A stretch of DNA of 64,000 nt from JBFIHF01 sp964411125 (GTDB lineage Bacteria > Myxococcota_A > Bradymonadia > Bradymonadales > Bradymonadaceae): the NCBI GenBank assembly GCA_964411125.1, contig CAYPJU010000029.1, positions 1-64,000 on the forward strand, in the 5' to 3' direction. Position numbers and translations under genes: made by a program. Below the pieces are notes generated by a model. That model was not told the DNA's origin. It did not search any database and saw nothing but the letters and a program-made list of their open reading frames with translations. Below, piece by piece: positions 63,668 through 64,000 of the stretch. Positions within the stretch are counted from its first letter, which is position 1; the number at the start of each line of letters is the position of its first letter.

Positions 63668-64000
63668 ATGCGACGATTCGTGATCACGACATTGCTAGTG
63701 GCTGCAGGGTGTGCTTCGGAGCCGACCGGGTCGCCCGGGGCGGATCAGGGCTCGCCGGACGATGCGTCTTCGGGCGCTCCGGGATCGGAGGACGCCGGTT
63801 CCGAACCGCGAGATCAAGGCTCTCCTCAGAGCACTGCCGATGCGACCGCCGACCCCAAACCCGACGCCACGGCTCCTCCTGCGGACACCGGTGCACCCAC
63901 GGGCGGCACGCTCAGCGCGCGATACCCTGCGGACCGAAACATCGGCGACGACCCCGCGGTGCTGTTCCACGACGACTTCGAAGCGGGCTGGGGGCGGTGG
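63668..64000 (+). CDS. lipoprotein, 3' end beyond the window
   Basis: An incomplete gene: 111 codons are present with no stop. Lipobox VAAGC (Cys15, +2 Ala) precedes a Ser/Asp/Pro-rich linker of about 70 residues, then GGTLSARYPADRNIGDDPAVLFHDDFEAGWGRW, which looks like the first strand of a polysaccharide-lyase or concanavalin-like beta-sandwich. GAGG precedes ATG 63668. Function is not determined from this fragment. Confidence 0.7.
   Translation, partial: MRRFVITTLLVAAGCASEPTGSPGADQGSPDDASSGAPGSEDAGSEPRDQGSPQSTADATADPKPDATAPPADTGAPTGGTLSARYPADRNIGDDPAVLFHDDFEAGWGRW

Overview
This is high-GC DNA with very strong GC bias at third codon positions. The gene content points to a predatory or saprophytic member of the Myxococcota (myxobacteria and relatives, possibly a Bradymonadia- or Polyangia-like lineage). 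The signs are 13 copies of the Myxococcus-type CGDG...CDDGN...DGC cysteine repeat in one protein, a fibro-slime domain, a Hanks-type Ser/Thr kinase, a coupled DUF1592/DUF1552 pair, AraC regulators with an arabinose-binding-type N-terminus, a bactofilin, and about 14 secreted lipoproteins among 43 genes, many with Asp/Gly-rich linkers after the lipobox cysteine. The taxonomic call is an inference from gene content. I see no rRNA, tRNA, CRISPR array, transposase, integrase or plasmid/phage replication gene, so this looks like ordinary chromosome. Almost all long antisense ORFs are shadows produced by the GC bias.

Layout. 0-8.5 kb: a small Pmp3 membrane protein, a DUF2339 membrane protein translationally coupled to a lipoprotein lipase, an orphan lipoprotein, a trypsin-like protease lipoprotein, YbaK and a choice-of-anchor-D lipoprotein. 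8.7-11.5 kb: a tight TetR - alpha/beta hydrolase - glycosyltransferase operon behind a perfect palindromic operator. 11.7-18.3 kb: a mini-bactofilin with a small charged partner, a UPF1-like helicase, then GH3 beta-glucosidase, DUF2277 and a quinone-oxidoreductase-like MDR. 18.4-25 kb: secreted cysteine-rich fibro-slime protein and, 27 bp behind it, a STAND/TPR regulator with a degenerate P-loop. 25-28.5 kb: divergent oxyR-katG. 28.5-35.4 kb: a transmembrane kinase fused to what looks like an inactivated esterase, an acyl-CoA dehydrogenase, and a shortened RapA/HepA relative with broken ATPase motifs. 35.5-41 kb: a von Willebrand factor A protein, an OmpA lipoprotein and a hybrid histidine kinase. 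40.9-44.5 kb: a coupled YqcI/DUF1989 pair and tex, which has a regular G-quadruplex-type repeat in its leader. 44.6-55.8 kb: DUF1592 - DUF1552 - AraC (each overlapping the next by 4 nt), a 1,816-residue modular lipoprotein and a second paralogous AraC. 55.8-64 kb: a voltage-sensor potassium channel with an RCK-like domain, a beta-propeller lipoprotein, an SCP-x-type thiolase coupled to a large lipoprotein, and a lipoprotein cut by the window end.

The window reads as a cell-surface and stress-response region: many anchored or secreted proteins, peroxide defence with its own sensor, and several regulators lying directly beside the surface genes they may control. The strongest leads for undescribed biology are the pseudo-RapA protein (33364-35067), the kinase/pseudo-esterase fusion (28491-30611), the G-quadruplex leader of tex (42266-42303) and the AraC-flanked giant lipoprotein locus (44566-55778).
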